Shown: piece by piece, positions 3,993 to 5,461 of the stretch
Layout of the letters: the number at the start of each line of letters is the position of its first letter
How positions within the stretch are numbered: the stretch's first letter is position 1
Assembly: GCA_041485125.1 (NCBI GenBank)
Contig: JBGPIT010000351.1
Coordinates: forward strand, 1-5,461
Length of the DNA: 5,461 bases
Reading direction: 5' to 3'
DNA from: JBGPIT01 sp041485125
GTDB lineage: Bacteria; Desulfobacterota; Binatia; UTPRO1
Translations under genes and position numbers: made by a program
The notes under the pieces: generated by a model
Told to the model about the DNA's origin: nothing
Database searches by the model: none
The model's input: the letters and a program-made list of their open reading frames with translations, nothing else

Positions 3993-5461
3993 ATGCCAGC
4001 AACGACGACAGGACCCGACGTCGCATCCGCATCGGTTCCCGACACGCTCGCGGCACTTCACGTGAACCCCGAGACGGGCCTCACGCGCGGCGAGGTCGAC
4101 GCCCGCCGGAAGGCGCATGGCTACAACGAAGTGGCCGAACAGCCGGGGCACCCGGTCCGCAAATTCCTCGGCAAATTCTGGGGTGTGTCGGCGTGGATGC
4201 TCGAACTGATCATGGTCCTGTCGGCCGTCCTCCGGAAATACCCGGAACTCGCGGTGGTGGGCGCGCTGCTGGTCGTCAACGCCGTATTGAGCTTTGCGCA
4301 AGAGCATCGGGCTGCCGGCGTCGTGGAGGCGCTGCGGCGCCGGTTGCAGGTCAGTGCGCGCGTCCGGCGCGACGCGACCTGGCAAGTCATTCCCGCCCGC
4401 GAGCTGGTTCCCGGCGATGTCGTCCGCGTGCGGCCCGGCGACATCATTCCGGCGGACGTGAAACTCCTCACGGGAGGGTTGACCGTGGACCAGTCGGCGC
4501 TTACCGGCGAGTCGAAGGACGCCGACAAGGCACCCGGTGAAGTACTTTCGTCGGGGTCCATCGTCCGGCGAGGTGAGGGCAACGGAGTGGTCATGCTGAC
4601 CGGGGCAAAGACCTATTTTGGCCGCACCACCGAGCTCGTTCAGCAGGCGCGACCGACGCTCCACATTCAGGCGGTGGTGACCAAGGTTGTCCGCTGGCTC
4701 TTTATCATCGTCGGCGCGCTGCTGGGCGTGGTGGCCGTGCTGTCGCTGATCCGCGGCGCGCCGCTCCTCGAGATGGTTCCGCTCATGCTCGTCCTGTTGA
4801 TGAGCGCGGTGCCGGTCGCTCTGCCGGTCATGTTCACGATCAGCATGGCTGTCGGGTCGAAGGAGTTGGCCAAGCGCGGCGTGCTGATCACCCGCCTGAG
4901 CGCCGCGGAGGATGCCGCAACGATGGACGTGCTGTGCGTGGATAAGACCGGCACGATCACGATGAACCAGCTGGCTGTCACCGGCGTGATCCGGCTGGAG
5001 CACGCAACGGAAGCCGAGGTGCTGTTCGCCGGGGCACTGGCGTCGCAGGAAGCCAACCAGGATCCGATTGACCTCGCGTTCCTGGCCGCGGCAAGGGAGC
5101 GGCACATCTTCGACAATTTTCCCAAGGTCGCGCCCGTCTCCTTCGCACCGTTCGATGCGACAAACCGGCGGACGGAAGCCGTGGTCGAGCAGAACGGGCA
5201 GCGGCTGCGCGTGATGAAAGGCGCCGTGCGCACCATCGCCGAGGCCTGCGGACTCCAGCTCCCGGCAATCGAAGCGTTGGAGGCGCGCGTCAGCGCGTCG
5301 GCCGCGAAGGGCTATCGGACGCTGGCGGTAGCACGCGGCCCCGAGACGGGCGCCCCAGCTTTGCTCGGATTGGTGTCGTTGTATGATCCGCCGCGACCGG
5401 ACGCGCGGCAGCTCATCGTGGCACTCCAGGACCACGGCGTGGCGGTGAAGATGCTCACCGG
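3993..5461 (+). CDS. P3A-type (proton-pump-like) P-type ATPase, 3'-truncated by window end
   Basis: The first 490 residues of a P-type ATPase are present and the frame is open to the last base. Elements in order: N-terminal cation-ATPase domain (about 15-60); M1-M2 (about 65-102); actuator domain with DQSALTGES at 166-174; M3-M4 (about 232-290) with PVALP at 274-278; phosphorylation motif DKTGTIT with the acceptor Asp at D317; nucleotide-binding domain with KGA at 409-411; DPPRPD at 465-470; and KMLTG at 486-490, cut before the expected Asp. PVALP, LYDPPRPDA and the M2 segment with N96, equivalent to Asn106 of plant AHA2, fit the plasma-membrane proton-efflux (P3A) family better than Ca2+ or heavy-metal pumps. 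The ion cannot be proved because M5-M6 lie outside. The start is ATG 3993 (or GTG 3990), bounded by an in-frame TAG at 3978-3980. No clear Shine-Dalgarno is visible. It probably acts with the upstream stress protein and SodC in acid or ion stress. Confidence 0.94.
   Translation, partial: MPATTTGPDVASASVPDTLAALHVNPETGLTRGEVDARRKAHGYNEVAEQPGHPVRKFLGKFWGVSAWMLELIMVLSAVLRKYPELAVVGALLVVNAVLSFAQEHRAAGVVEALRRRLQVSARVRRDATWQVIPARELVPGDVVRVRPGDIIPADVKLLTGGLTVDQSALTGESKDADKAPGEVLSSGSIVRRGEGNGVVMLTGAKTYFGRTTELVQQARPTLHIQAVVTKVVRWLFIIVGALLGVVAVLSLIRGAPLLEMVPLMLVLLMSAVPVALPVMFTISMAVGSKELAKRGVLITRLSAAEDAATMDVLCVDKTGTITMNQLAVTGVIRLEHATEAEVLFAGALASQEANQDPIDLAFLAAARERHIFDNFPKVAPVSFAPFDATNRRTEAVVEQNGQRLRVMKGAVRTIAEACGLQLPAIEALEARVSASAAKGYRTLAVARGPETGAPALLGLVSLYDPPRPDARQLIVALQDHGVAVKMLT

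Noticed and set aside
3873..5435. Long open frame of 520 codons on the minus strand opposite the ATPase
   Set aside because: The plus strand encodes an unmistakable P-type ATPase with all motifs. The minus product is low-complexity (rich in Arg, His, Asp, Gln) without recognisable motifs, as expected for an antisense shadow in GC-rich DNA.

Overview
The window is a 5.46-kb piece of a high-GC bacterial chromosome. The strong G/C bias at third codon positions in the first 2.1 kb and the mix of genes would suit a soil or sediment lineage such as Myxococcota, Binatota, Acidobacteriota or Proteobacteria. No marker gene is present to decide, so the taxon is left open.

Left part (1-2123, very GC-rich, + strand). 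First comes the C-terminal part of a LanC-like alpha/alpha-toroid protein that lacks cysteines at its glycine-rich repeat motifs, so it is probably not a lanthionine cyclase. After 74 bases with a plausible promoter follows an acyl-CoA-dehydrogenase-fold flavoprotein. Its motifs point to the HsaA/HpaH/DszC group of two-component flavin monooxygenases, but a dehydrogenase role is not excluded.

Middle (2124-2774). No intact gene is found here. Read on the minus strand, it holds the remains of a small protein of about 130 residues that looks exported and may be a small beta-barrel. It is broken by two in-frame nonsense codons and, most simply, two single-base insertions. Base composition becomes visibly less GC-rich from about 2130 onward, so this may mark a junction between two blocks of different history.

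Right part (2775-5461, + strand). This is a compact stress cassette: a general-stress-type protein with a glycine-rich hydrophobic core, a periplasmic Cu,Zn superoxide dismutase (sodC) starting 4 bases after the previous stop, and a P-type ATPase of the P3A proton-pump type that runs off the window end. The first two genes are almost certainly co-transcribed. The ATPase begins 50 bases after sodC, with an 8-bp hairpin in the gap. A sensible reading is combined handling of acid or ion stress (ATPase), extracytoplasmic superoxide (SodC) and general envelope stress. I see no CRISPR, tRNA, rRNA, insertion sequence or clearly new defence system. The most unusual items are the decayed minus-strand gene, the Cys-less LanC-like protein, and the start region of the stress gene (RBS hairpin plus a tandemly duplicated start segment).
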